Part shown: piece by piece, positions 17,074-24,946 of the stretch
How positions within the stretch are numbered: the first letter of the stretch is position 1
Layout: each line of letters begins with the position of its first letter
Assembly: GCF_007676705.1 (NCBI RefSeq)
Contig: NZ_VEBF01000002.1
Location: 62,001 to 126,000, forward strand
Origin: Paenibacillus xylanexedens
Lineage (GTDB): Bacteria; Bacillota; Bacilli; Paenibacillales; Paenibacillaceae
DNA length: 64,000 nt
Direction: 5' to 3'
Notes under the pieces: model-generated
The model's input: the letters and a program-made list of their open reading frames with translations, nothing else
Told to the model about the DNA's origin: nothing
Databases searched by the model: none
Program-made: the position numbers and the translations under genes

Positions 17074-17125
17074 TCATTAAGCTAACGGGTAACGTTAATT
17101 CAATAGCAAGGAGCAGTTTACCGGT
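17074..17125 (+). repeat. Family A repeat, 5' part
   Basis: CATTAAGCTAACGGGTAACG then TTAATTCAATAGCAAGGAGCAG, breaking off inside the hairpin. Nothing else is seen in 16989-17307. Confidence 0.65.
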
Positions 17126-17307
17126 TGGAAGCAAGTTTTTAGAAAAGCCTGTATTTACATCGAGAAGAGTGATTGGTCTCGCTCCATACTACACCTAATT
17201 TTTTGCGTGCTAAGGAAATGCGAGAAGGTACATGAGAATAGATAATAATGTGTAGGTCAGTTTATAAAAGTCACTTAATAAAGAGCGTGATGATTAGCGT
17301 CAAGCGA

Positions 17308-18129
17308 TCATATGTTAAACGCTCGGTAAAGAATACGATCAAACATTCTATCCGACAAGATTCTTCTTACGAGTATAACCGGTCTGGCGTTGCCCGCTAC
17401 GTATCTTGTTTTCGGTTTTTTGGATCGGATCGCCTTTGAAACCAAGTGTGCAATCCGAGTAGGAGGATAAACAGCACCGGGTTTTTTTAAAGCTTTTATA
17501 AAAGCATCGGCCATGATACTGTATGCCGTACTCCCTGATGTTGTCTGCACATGTTCAAATACAACCTCTGCCCATTCACTATCAGTAGCCCCCGGCTCAA
17601 TGATAATGACATCAATTCCAAATGGCTTGACTTCCACGCGCAGGCAATCAGAGAATCCTTCCAGAGCATGTTTTGCAGCATGATACCAGGCACCAAGTAA
17701 CGTATAAACTTTGCCGCCTGCAGACGAAGTGTTGATAATCTTCCCTGATTTTTGTCTTCTCATATAAGGAAGAACCAATTGTGTCAGACGGCTTAATCCA
17801 AAAAGATTCACTTCAAATTGTCGTCTTGCTTCCTCCAGTGGTACATCCTCAACTGCGCCATAGGCGCCGTATCCCGCATTATTGAATAAAACGTCAATTC
17901 TTCCCTGCTCCCGAATGATACGATATACACCATTACTCATGGAGGTTTCATCGGTTACATCCATTGCTATAATCCGCGCGCCTTTGGATTCAATGTCCTT
18001 CATTTGCTCTATTCGTCGGGCGGCTCCATACACTATAAACCCTTCTTGTAATAGTAACTCTACTGTGGCTTTACCTATACCTGCCGATGCTCCTGTGACC
18101 AAAACGACCTTTTGTTCATTCCTATTCAT
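17308..18129 (-). CDS. Short-chain dehydrogenase/reductase (SDR)
   Basis: NAD(P)-dependent oxidoreductase, 273 residues, a classical SDR. Cofactor motif TGASAGIG is at residues 12-19, the AARR segment after strand 2 suggests NADPH, and NNAGYGAYG is near 87. NTSSAGG gives the catalytic Ser near 140 and YHAAK gives Tyr/Lys near 154-158. Minus-strand AGGAGG is nine bases before ATG. It is divergent from a TetR gene across a 48-bp perfect palindrome, so probably controlled by it. The substrate is not deducible. Confidence 0.9.
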   Translation of the reverse strand: MNRNEQKVVLVTGASAGIGKATVELLLQEGFIVYGAARRIEQMKDIESKGARIIAMDVTDETSMSNGVYRIIREQGRIDVLFNNAGYGAYGAVEDVPLEEARRQFEVNLFGLSRLTQLVLPYMRRQKSGKIINTSSAGGKVYTLLGAWYHAAKHALEGFSDCLRVEVKPFGIDVIIIEPGATDSEWAEVVFEHVQTTSGSTAYSIMADAFIKALKKPGAVYPPTRIAHLVSKAIRSKKPKTRYVAGNARPVILVRRILSDRMFDRILYRAFNI

Positions 18130-18177
18130 CGCACTCGCCTCCTGGATTATTGGTAATCGATAAACCGAATGTAGACG

Positions 18178-18225
18178 ATAATAACCGGTAAGTAACGTGA
18201 CGTCACGTTACTTACCGGTTATTAT
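18178..18225. promoter_or_regulatory. 48-bp perfect palindrome, likely TetR operator
   Basis: The two 24-base arms are exact reverse complements, centred at ACGT-GACGTC-ACGT. It lies between the divergent SDR and TetR genes, 48 bases from the SDR start and 62 from the TetR start. Long palindromes in this position are typical TetR-family operators; this one is longer than usual and could hold two overlapping sites. Confidence 0.7.
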
Positions 18226-18290
18226 AAATTGCTAAATAGGGATGCGCAAGGTTTATATGCTATAATTTTTTTCGAAGGAGGCTCTAAGTG

Positions 18291-18941
18291 ATGGAATTTA
18301 ACCGGGTAAGAAATGATGAACAGCGAAAGATCAGAATAGAACAGATAAAAAGTGCGGCGATCAAGCTTTTTGATACAGAGGAATTTCATAAAATTGACCT
18401 AGCTAAAATTGCTAATGAAACGACCTTTACACGTGGGAATTTATATAAATATATCTCTTCCAAAGAAGAGATATATCTTCTGGTAGCGCTGGATGAGATT
18501 AAGGATTGGATGCGTGACATCAGACATACTTTTGACTCTGATATGACTCATGATATTTCAAATTTTTCACGCCAGTGGGCAGAAGTTTTGTATCGGCATC
18601 CACGGTTTTTAAAGCTTGTTTCTATGCTTTTTACCATGATTGAGAGAAATGTTTCTCTCGACAGACTTGTAGATTTCAAAAAGCAATATCTTATCACTAT
18701 GATTGAGGTAAACAACGTCATTAAAATCATTTTTCCTGCATGGGACGTCAAAACCATTGATAAATTCATTCAGTTGCAATCCAATTATGTGATTGGATTA
18801 TTCCCTTATACATCGCCGACGCCTATCCAAAAACTAGCCATGGAACAATCCGGAATGAATTATGAAGCTATAAATTTTGTTGATGATTTTTCCGAATTTG
18901 TTACCTTTACGGCAAGTTATTTGAACAGCAAATTGCATTGA
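18291..18941 (+). CDS. TetR family transcriptional regulator
   Basis: 216 residues. The N-terminal HTH spans residues 14-60 (RIEQIKSAAIKLFDTEEFHKIDLAKIANETTFTRGNLYKYISSKEEIY). The C-terminal part is helical with FARQWAEV-like and hydrophobic segments and resembles TetR_C_21/YrhI-type domains, not firmly assigned. GAAGGAGG is nine bases before ATG 18291; GTG 18288 is an alternative start. TATAAT at 18261 is a likely -10. It probably represses the divergent SDR by the adjacent palindrome. Confidence 0.88.
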   Translation: MEFNRVRNDEQRKIRIEQIKSAAIKLFDTEEFHKIDLAKIANETTFTRGNLYKYISSKEEIYLLVALDEIKDWMRDIRHTFDSDMTHDISNFSRQWAEVLYRHPRFLKLVSMLFTMIERNVSLDRLVDFKKQYLITMIEVNNVIKIIFPAWDVKTIDKFIQLQSNYVIGLFPYTSPTPIQKLAMEQSGMNYEAINFVDDFSEFVTFTASYLNSKLH

Positions 18942-19060
18942 GCATATTCATCCTTCAATACCTCAAACATTTTAGGATTCTACGGGTCCTTTAAGCATTA
19001 ATGCCGACAGTCCCCTTAAACTAAATCGTATCACATACTGTAGTAAATCGAAGAAGGTGG

Positions 19061-19162
19061 ATTAAGCTAACGGGAAACGATAGCATAATAAAACTAAGAA
19101 AGCAGCTGATCGAATTGATCGGCTGCTTTTGTTTAACTAACGGGCAGGATAGTTTAACAAAT
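19061..19162 (+). repeat. Family A repeat, full copy
   Basis: GATTAAGCTAACGGGAAACG, hairpin AAAGCAGCTGATCGAATTGATCGGCTGCTTTT, AACTAACGGGCAGGATAG, TTTAAC. One of the best-preserved copies. It fills most of 18942-19208. Confidence 0.92.
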
Positions 19163-19208
19163 AAGTCGAAGATTTAAGAGGGATTAACCTTGCTTAAGGA
19201 GGAAAGAG

Positions 19209-19643
19209 ATGACGTTGAATTATAAAAACGTTGTTCACGAAATGCGTAGGCTATTGCCAGCATTAAATACTCTATACATAAAAGAGCTAAATGAACTATG
19301 GAAAGAAGAGGGGGAGATTCCGCCTCACGTTGCATTTGGCAATATACTGAATCCCTATTTAATCAACCTACTCCAAATTAATCATGAATTAACTAAAAGT
19401 GAGGAAAAATTACTTGTTATAATTTTTGGGTTTATTGAACAAATGGCTTTAAGTAATAATGATGATGTTCGAAATGTTGTAAGTGTAACAGTTATGGCTC
19501 GGCTAGGCGACGACACAACAGTTTTGACTAACGCCTTGAAATATCTAGGGAAACAAACAAAAGTATTGTCTAAAGAAATTGAGGCGAGTTATGGAAGAAG
19601 TGGCAATCTAAAGATTCTAGATTCAACTATCGAGGAACGATAG
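19209..19643 (+). CDS. Small cytosolic protein, immunity-like (DUF7674-type resemblance)
   Basis: 144 residues, mostly helical. The pattern NILNPYLINLLQIN, IFGFIEQMALSNNDDVRNVVSVTVMARLGDD resembles small proteins whose members sit in contact-toxin immunity sets, where a FxEEMA..D..VRNVL.VTVLE.L block is usual; this assignment is from memory of the pattern only. TTAAGGAGG precedes ATG. The last codons (STIEER) and TAG lie inside the following A repeat, so the present C-terminus is repeat-derived. No toxin gene is adjacent. Confidence 0.55.
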   Translation: MTLNYKNVVHEMRRLLPALNTLYIKELNELWKEEGEIPPHVAFGNILNPYLINLLQINHELTKSEEKLLVIIFGFIEQMALSNNDDVRNVVSVTVMARLGDDTTVLTNALKYLGKQTKVLSKEIEASYGRSGNLKILDSTIEER

Positions 19644-19720
19644 CTCAATAAAACAAAGGAGGCAGCCGACCATCACGTTCGACTGCCTTTGTTAAGCTAA
19701 CGGGCAGATTAGTTTAAAAA
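19622..19720 (+). repeat. Family A repeat, arms exchanged
   Basis: TTCAACTATCGAGGAACGATAG, CTCAATAAAA, hairpin AGGCAGCCGACCATCACGTTCGACTGCCTTT, TAAGCTAACGGGCAGATTAG, TTTAA. It begins inside the preceding coding region. Confidence 0.88.
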
Positions 19721-19835
19721 GTATTGAGTAGTATAAAGTTTAGGTGGAGATATAGGGAAATTTGAATTCTTGATTGGTCGTTACAGAAAATCTATATTGT
19801 GTGGTTCCGTAACTGATTATGAGAAAGGAGATAAC

Positions 19836-19943
19836 ATGAGTAAAAGCGGAAGACCTCGCGAATTTAATAAGCCGGAAGTGCTAGATGCCACCATGTTCTT
19901 GCCCTCTGTCGCGGGACAAGAACATGGTGTCATTTCGGATTAG
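19836..19943 (+). pseudogene. TetR-type regulator truncated by a family B repeat
   Basis: AGAAAGGAGATAAC precedes ATG 19836. The first 20 residues, MSKSGRPREFNKPEVLDATM, are the standard start of a TetR protein (GRPREFD..EALDAAM). After codon 20 the sequence is B-repeat DNA and the frame stops at 19941. The HTH is therefore lost. The good ribosome-binding site and preserved start suggest the event is fairly recent. Confidence 0.6.
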
Positions 19944-20110
19944 GTAGTTATCTAAATAGTTTCATGATGGAACTGATGTGGCGAGATAAATGCACATTAA
20001 TATAAGAATTCGTTTAAATAACGATTTTTTTGTATCAGGAACCAGATTTTTTCTGACCTATGGCAAGAACTCAGTTCATTGCTGAAAAGGTTAACATTGT
20101 ACCAATCTCG
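19893..20110 (+). repeat. Family B repeat, long copy B4
   Basis: ATGTTCTTG-CC-CGGGACAAGAACATGG, then GTGTCATTTCGGATTAGGTAG and a further 170 bases (GGCGAGATAAA, ATATAAGA, TAACGA, TTGTATCAGGA, GGCAAGAACT, GCTGAAAAGGTTA). The same order occurs at 32309-32490, so this is a repeat of about 200 nt rather than a short motif. Confidence 0.8.
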
Positions 20111-20202
20111 ATTTGAAATATTTTTCGTTCGGAAATTTCTAAATCATACAACAATATGGATTTACCTCAAAAGACTTATTTGGGGCAATGGTTAGATCAT
20201 TA

Positions 20203-20232
20203 ATCAACTAATGGGCAGTTTAACAGAACAAC
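20203..20232 (+). repeat. Family A repeat, 3' motif only
   Basis: AATCAACTAATGGGCAG followed by TTTAACAGAAC. Confidence 0.55.
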
Positions 20233-20286
20233 TCCTTTATACATAAAACTCACGCTTATGAGGAAAAATCATGTTGAGGTGATTGT

Positions 20287-20724
20287 ATGAGAAAAATTTT
20301 GATGTCGATTCTAGTCCTTTCTATTGGGACTATTTTATCCATTCCGTCAGTAAGTGTAGCTCATCCACATGATGAAGCGACTAAAGGTAAGGATTCGATT
20401 GAATGAGTTGCATTATGGGGATTTCCACAAACAAGAGAAGAACAGTTGGAGCGTATGTTAACGACTGAATTGCAAAGGAAGACACTATTTGCGCTCCAAG
20501 AAAAACAATACTTAAAGACGGGGAAAGAAAATGTCTATAGCATCGATCCGTTTCAAGTAGCGAATATGAGAACGGTAGATGGTGGTTTTTATGTACTGGA
20601 TGTAATAGCAAGTGTTCACAAGGTTATTAACAATGAGGTAGACAAGAAAGTAGAAAAATATCAAATAACTTTCCGCCACAGTTACGATTTAGGATTTGTC
20701 GTCATGAATGTAGTAAAAAAATAA
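20287..20724 (+). pseudogene. Secreted protein interrupted by an in-frame TGA
   Basis: ATG 20287 opens a signal peptide (MRKILMSILVLSIGTIL.., likely cleavage near VSVAH). The frame stops at TGA 20404-20406 after 39 codons and resumes in the same frame to 20724, for about 145 codons in total. The second half (TREEQLERMLTTELQRK, GGFYVLDVIASVHKV, YQITFRHSYDLGFVVMNV) reads as an intact small domain with no recognised family. A single nonsense change is the simplest explanation. An A repeat begins about 15 bases after the final stop. Confidence 0.6.
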
Positions 20725-20737
20725 ACCACCCAAAGTA

Positions 20738-20835
20738 GTTAAACTAACGGGAAAGATAGCTCATACAACAAACAAAGCAGCTGACCAATGTGATCGGCTG
20801 CTTTTATTCAACTAACGGGCAGGATAGTTCGGGAG
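20738..20835 (+). repeat. Family A repeat, full copy
   Basis: GTTAAACTAACGGGAAAGATAG, hairpin AAAGCAGCTGACCAATGTGATCGGCTGCTTTT, CAACTAACGGGCAGGATAG. The hairpin is identical to that of the copy at 13334. Confidence 0.92.
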
Positions 20836-20929
20836 ATCTTGGTGCTTCTGTGTGTTACCTGCTTAGATAGATTTCGTTACACTACTAGCTGCAGTTTTGC
20901 TATTCTTAGAATTTGCAATTCAAGTAAAA

Positions 20930-20954
20930 AAAGGACAGGGGTGCCCTGTCCTTT
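20930..20954 (-). terminator. Terminator of the aldo/keto reductase at 21004
   Basis: AAAGGACAGGG and CCCTGTCCTTT form an 11-bp stem with a 3-nt loop, followed by a T-run on the minus strand. Confidence 0.8.
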
Positions 20955-21003
20955 CTTAATAGATGAGTGTAAAATCCTGATGAGTTTACGGTTCGATCAA
21001 GGT

Positions 21004-21855
21004 TTACAGATCGACTTTCAAGGTACCCAGCATCTTGGCGAATTTCGGATCGTGGTAGGATAAGAAAAGACTTTCCCGTGTATCGAGGGTGGCAATCTGT
21101 TGCATATCGTCTGCGCTCAACTCAAAATCGAAAATGTCGAAGTTTTCGACGATCCGCTCTTTTCTCACCGATTTTGGAATAACAACGACTTCACGCTGAA
21201 CAAGCCAGCGCAGTACGACCTGGGCGACGGACTGGTTGTGTTTTTCTGCTATCGAGGCCAGCACTTCGTTGCCGAACATGTTGCCCTTTCCTTCAGCGAA
21301 CGGCGCCCACGACTGGTGCTGCACTCCCTGCTCTTTCATAAAAGCGGTACTCTCGATCTGCTGGTAGAACGGGTGCGTTTCAACCTGATTGACTGCAGGT
21401 ACGATTTCGTTATGCACGATGAGGTCCATCAGACGGTCGGGCAGGAAGTTGCTGACACCGATCGCCTTGATCTTGCCTTCGCGGTATAGGTCTTCCATCG
21501 CACGCCAAGCGCCATAGTAATCGCCGAACGGCTGGTGTATAAGATATAGATCGAGATATTCGAGCTGTAACTTCTTCAAGGATTTGGCAAACGCCAGCTT
21601 GGCACTCTCGTATCCTGCATCTTGAACCCAGAGCTTGGTCGTGATGAACAGCTCCTCACGCGGTACGCCGCTGCGCTTGATCGCGCGTCCGACCGCTTCC
21701 TCGTTCAGATAACCGGCGGCGGTGTCGATCAGGCGGTAACCGGCCATCAGCGCTTCATATACCGCGTTCTCGCATTCTTCAGCATCGGGAACCTGGTAGA
21801 CACCGAAGCCGATAATCGGCATTTTCACTCCGTTGTTCAATGTTACGTTTTGCAT
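21004..21855 (-). CDS. Aldo/keto reductase (AKR5-like, 2,5-diketogluconate reductase type)
   Basis: 283 residues, the normal AKR5 length; a cytosolic NADPH-dependent carbonyl reductase. The tetrad is visible as Asp and Tyr in [11 protein letters not shown] (about residues 44-49), Lys in ITTKLW (about 74) and His in LYLIHQP (about 107). The C-terminal [21 protein letters not shown] is the NADPH-phosphate site. AGGAGG is seven bases before ATG. It is divergent from a MerR regulator and preceded by a promoter with a 19-base spacer, so expression is probably activated by that regulator in response to a reactive aldehyde. Confidence 0.92.
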   Translation of the reverse strand: MQNVTLNNGVKMPIIGFGVYQVPDAEECENAVYEALMAGYRLIDTAAGYLNEEAVGRAIKRSGVPREELFITTKLWVQDAGYESAKLAFAKSLKKLQLEYLDLYLIHQPFGDYYGAWRAMEDLYREGKIKAIGVSNFLPDRLMDLIVHNEIVPAVNQVETHPFYQQIESTAFMKEQGVQHQSWAPFAEGKGNMFGNEVLASIAEKHNQSVAQVVLRWLVQREVVVIPKSVRKERIVENFDIFDFELSADDMQQIATLDTRESLFLSYHDPKFAKMLGTLKVDL

Positions 21856-21959
21856 TTTAACTCCTCCTAGTATTTAAATGTATGATAGCAAACGGCGCGT
21901 ATCCCGGGAATCGAGCACTGCAGCGGTAATTCCACTTACGGCTGAATTGCATTACAATA

Positions 21960-21990
21960 AGCTTAGAACCTTCGTGCTACACGAAGTCAA
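21960..21990 (-). promoter_or_regulatory. MerR-type promoter with 19-bp spacer
   Basis: On the minus strand, TTGACT (21985-21990) and TAAGCT (21960-21965) are 19 bases apart. The spacer carries the perfect dyad CTTCGTG-TAG-CACGAAG (21970-21986). Long spacers with a central dyad are the mark of MerR-activated promoters; it drives the aldo/keto reductase. Confidence 0.75.
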
Positions 21991-22028
21991 GTCGTCTTCA
22001 CAACTTTATTTTCCAAGGAGGATTTGAC

Positions 22029-22478
22029 ATGTATACGGTCAAAGAAGCCGCCCAGATAACGGGACTCACCCAGCACGCCGTGCGCTTTTACACGGATAAA
22101 GGCCTGGTGCCAAGCCTACAGCGTAATCAAAACAACATTCGGATGTTCAACGACGAATCAATCAACTGGCTGCATGGCGTGAAATGCCTCAAGCAATCCG
22201 GGATGCCGATTGAATTCATTAAAAAGTATATCGATCTCTGTCTCGAAGGGGATTCGACCATTCCGCAACGCTTCGCACTTATGATGGAGCATAAAGAAGC
22301 GGCGCTCGTTCAGCTTGAAGAAGCCAAACGGCACGTTGCCCATTTAGAACAAAAAACCGACCTATATCAGGCCATTCTGGAGCACCGCACTCCAGACACG
22401 ACCAATCCCGGTAACTGGGACAAAATTCAGCATATGCATGCTGACGTATTTTACTCGCCCTCTGTTCGGAAGGCGTGA
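22029..22478 (+). CDS. MerR family regulator, AdhR/NmlR-like
   Basis: 149 residues. The N-terminal winged HTH is residues 1-70 (YTVKEAAQITGLTQHAVRFYTDKGLVPSLQR) and a coiled-coil dimerisation helix follows (HKEAALVQLEEAKRHVAHLEQKT). Cys53 in VKCLKQSGMPIEFIKKY falls where AdhR/NmlR proteins carry the thiol that senses aldehydes. CCAAGGAGG is seven bases before ATG. The gene is head-to-head with the aldo/keto reductase whose promoter bears a MerR-type dyad, so an aldehyde-detoxification switch is inferred. Confidence 0.87.
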   Translation: MYTVKEAAQITGLTQHAVRFYTDKGLVPSLQRNQNNIRMFNDESINWLHGVKCLKQSGMPIEFIKKYIDLCLEGDSTIPQRFALMMEHKEAALVQLEEAKRHVAHLEQKTDLYQAILEHRTPDTTNPGNWDKIQHMHADVFYSPSVRKA

Positions 22479-22570
22479 GACATATTTTGAGCACATCAAC
22501 CGTTTTGGGGAAAATCTTCGGTTTAAAACTCTTGATTGGCTTGCAATGAACAAGATTCACATCAATCTAG

Positions 22571-22605
22571 ATTGAACTAACGGGAGACTATAGTTAATCT
22601 AATAA
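22571..22605 (+). repeat. Family A repeat, solo/degenerate
   Basis: GATTGAACTAACGGGAGACTATAG then TTAATCTAATAAG. The hairpin is missing. It lies about 20 bases before the chimeric frame at 22626. Confidence 0.6.
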
Positions 22606-22625
22606 GAATTTTAGAGGGGCTTGGT

Positions 22626-23054
22626 ATGAAAAACATTTTTCTGATTGGCGGTACAATGGGCGTAGGGAAAACAACAACTTGCCAAAGTGGGGAAGCGAGA
22701 CAGGTGTCCTGGGCATCTCAGGTATGGATGATTCTTGCCGAGGTTGTTGATGCGCCTCTTGCCAGGAATCTGCTCGAACGACTGGAACGCAACGAAAATG
22801 CCATTGGCATGGCCACCCCGTATATGGTTCATCATTACGTAGATGCATTGGTTCTGAGCGGGCAAAGGGAAAAAGCCATGGAACAAATCCGAAAATATTG
22901 GGGCGGTATGCTGAAAAATGGAGCAGACACGTTTTGGGAGCTCTATGACCCGGAAGACAAAACGTTTTCTCCTTACGGCAGTAATTTGGTCAATAGCTAT
23001 TGCCACGCATGGAGCTGTACTCCAAGTTATTTTATAAGACGATATTTTTCATAG
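22626..23054 (+). pseudogene. Chimeric frame: P-loop kinase start fused to a GH78 rhamnosidase end
   Basis: 142 residues. Residues 1-20 (MKNIFLIGGTMGVGKTTTCQ) are the start of a P-loop kinase with Walker A. From about residue 29 on (ASQVWMILAEVV, ERNENAIGMATPYMVHHY, YWGGMLKNGADTFWELY, SPYG.., CHAWSCTPSYFI) it is the C-terminal part of an alpha-L-rhamnosidase, GH78. The kinase lacks everything after its P-loop and the rhamnosidase lacks its catalytic front. A deletion joining two genes in frame is the simplest origin. GAGGGG precedes ATG, so it may be expressed, but neither activity should remain. Confidence 0.75.
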
Positions 23055-23107
23055 TTAAGATTCAGAACTAAGTTCGAAGGAGCTGACCATGTTAGTTCTT
23101 TATTCAT

Positions 23108-23190
23108 TTACTGACGCTAAACGATAGTCCAATAAAAAACAGCAGTCTTCCGTTTCGATTGAACGATTCAGAGACTGCTGCTTTTATGTT
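23108..23190 (+). repeat. Family A-like element with an unusual hairpin
   Basis: CATTTACTGACGCTAAACGATAG, TCCAATAAAA, then AACAGCAGTCT..AGACTGCTGCTTTT. The left motif is A-type, but the hairpin sequence differs and the right motif is absent. It may also terminate the esterase-like gene on the minus strand. Confidence 0.6.
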
Positions 23191-23231
23191 GGAATCTGCC
23201 TTCGACACCACCAGACGTTTAGGAAGATCCG

Positions 23232-24551
23232 TTATGTTGAAAATAAAGCTTCTATTGCAACGGGCTGATGCACTTGCAGTGGCTGAAGAGCGCTGGTCCG
23301 ATCGATATGAATAAACGCATCATAACGATCCGCCATGTTGGAAGGTACATAATTGCCGTAGCGCTCATGATCAGGATTATATACCACACCGATCGCACGG
23401 TGGCCAATGACTTTATGCAAGACGGAGGATGTATCGGAGAGCATGACCAGGCCATCCCGGCCTTCACCTGCCCGGTGCATGTAATCCTCCCAGCTTCCTG
23501 GCTGTCCAGGTGGAACAATCATTTTCTCCACAGGATCTCCCCAAGCTCTTCCCGCGAGTACCTCACCCTGATAGGTTCCGAAGCCAACGGCAAACACACG
23601 GTGTTCCGGGTCCTCTCGCAGCAGCTGACCCACATTCACCATGCCATCCTGTATCATATCCGTTGCCCGCGCGTCACCAATATGCGTATTGTGCTCCCAG
23701 ACAATGGCTTTGGCAGATCTTCCATAAAAGGACATGATTCTCTTTAGCGATTCAACCATATGTTTATCCCGAACATTCCAGGATTCCGGACCGCCTCGGA
23801 CCATCGTACGGTAATAGGCCTCGGAGCTTGAAGTAACCAGCATATTGACCTCAGCATTCAGTTCTTCCTCACTACCCGGATGCGCCATGCGCCGGTTCTG
23901 CATTTGTTTTAGCAGTTCAACCACTTCATTCTCACAGCTCTCCGAAAGTAATCCTGCCGCGATGCCATAACTCTGATGATCCTTACTGTAAGGATCGAAA
24001 CAAGCGTATGTACGGCGTGCCTGTTCCAGTTGGGGAGACTTTGTTTCCTCCAAATAACCGATAATGGCCTCCATCGATTCCCACAATGAATACATGTCTA
24101 TACCATAAAATCCAACCTTCGGACGTTCACTGCTTTCAGTGTGATTCGCTGCATTATACTCTTTCAGCCACTCGGCAAAATCACAAATATCCGTATTCGC
24201 CCACATCCAGGTTGGCCAGCGGGTAAAATCCCCCAGTGCATCGGATGCCGAAGAATCGGATCCCGACATTCCTTTCACATACCGGTTCAGCCGATAAGCA
24301 GCAGGCCAATCACCCTCCACGCCGATGATATTGAATCCCTTACTTGCAATCAGTCTCTTCGATAGTTCGGCACGATATCGGTAGAAGTCAGCTGTACCAT
24401 GGCTTGCTTCGCCGAGCAATACAATATCTGCATCTCCGATCGCGTCAACCATGCGGTCCAGATTCTCCATGCCATCCAAAGGGATAAATAGGGCGTTCAG
24501 TTCTTTCAAATAAGCACTCTGCTCTGATGATTGAGAATCATTAGAATTCAT
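23232..24551 (-). CDS. Erythromycin esterase-like protein
   Basis: 439 residues of the EreA/EreB-like family. The conserved blocks are present: LLGEASHGT near residue 44 (the His used for catalysis), VEGDWP near 79, and WEHNTHIGD near 289, with late VVYNPDHERYGNY. The minus-strand AGGAGGGAAC lies before ATG. Cytosolic. Most chromosomal members have no proven macrolide activity (Bcr135/136-type succinoglycan-associated proteins), so resistance should not be assumed. It is a single gene convergent with the chimeric frame. Confidence 0.85.
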   Translation of the reverse strand: MNSNDSQSSEQSAYLKELNALFIPLDGMENLDRMVDAIGDADIVLLGEASHGTADFYRYRAELSKRLIASKGFNIIGVEGDWPAAYRLNRYVKGMSGSDSSASDALGDFTRWPTWMWANTDICDFAEWLKEYNAANHTESSERPKVGFYGIDMYSLWESMEAIIGYLEETKSPQLEQARRTYACFDPYSKDHQSYGIAAGLLSESCENEVVELLKQMQNRRMAHPGSEEELNAEVNMLVTSSSEAYYRTMVRGGPESWNVRDKHMVESLKRIMSFYGRSAKAIVWEHNTHIGDARATDMIQDGMVNVGQLLREDPEHRVFAVGFGTYQGEVLAGRAWGDPVEKMIVPPGQPGSWEDYMHRAGEGRDGLVMLSDTSSVLHKVIGHRAIGVVYNPDHERYGNYVPSNMADRYDAFIHIDRTSALQPLQVHQPVAIEALFST

Positions 24552-24901
24552 GAAGTTGTTCCCTCCTATAGGCGGTATGAGTGAATTATTTCCGAATTGC
24601 CCATTTAATAACCAAATTAAGCTTTCGTAGTTTATAATCTTAATGAAGGAACAGGGCTTCGTCCTTGCCGATTACCAGGGTGTTATGCTCAGTTACATCG
24701 CGGTGGTGCGGAAGCGGATGGCAACGAACCGATTGCTAAATGAATTAAGTCAGCGATGCGCACCTTTAAAGTCAGGCTGCCTTAACCTGGATCTGTTCAG
24801 TTCCTCAGCATAACAGAAGATCAGTGTGTCCGTACTGGCAATAAGGGCTGAAAACAGCACCATGCATGATTCGGCAAACGAAAATTTGAGACTAGGTTGA
24901 A
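24552..24901. other. Gene-free stretch, nothing recognised
   Basis: About 350 bases between divergent genes. A TTTATAATCTTAAT stretch near 24631 could be a promoter of either. No frame with a ribosome-binding site was convincing. Confidence 0.4.
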
Positions 24902-24946
24902 ATGGAGTATTCACATATAACTCCTGAGCAGAGAGAGGGGATAACA

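Noticed and set aside
2655-20406. In-frame TGA codons read as selenocysteine or tryptophan
   Set aside because: No selenocysteine-insertion structure or redox motif context was seen, and other genes in the window use TGA as a normal stop. Nonsense mutation is simpler.
2991-23190. Calling family A elements proven attC sites of an integron
   Set aside because: The outer box is GTTTAAT, not GTTRRRY, and no integrase gene is in the window. The similarity is kept only as a hypothesis.
23232-24551. Macrolide resistance from the erythromycin-esterase-like gene
   Set aside because: Family membership is clear, but many members do not hydrolyse macrolides. Function is not claimed.
24680-24810. Short frame starting MLSYIAVVRKRMATN
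   Set aside because: About 40 codons with no ribosome-binding site and no family resemblance. Left as unassigned intergenic sequence.
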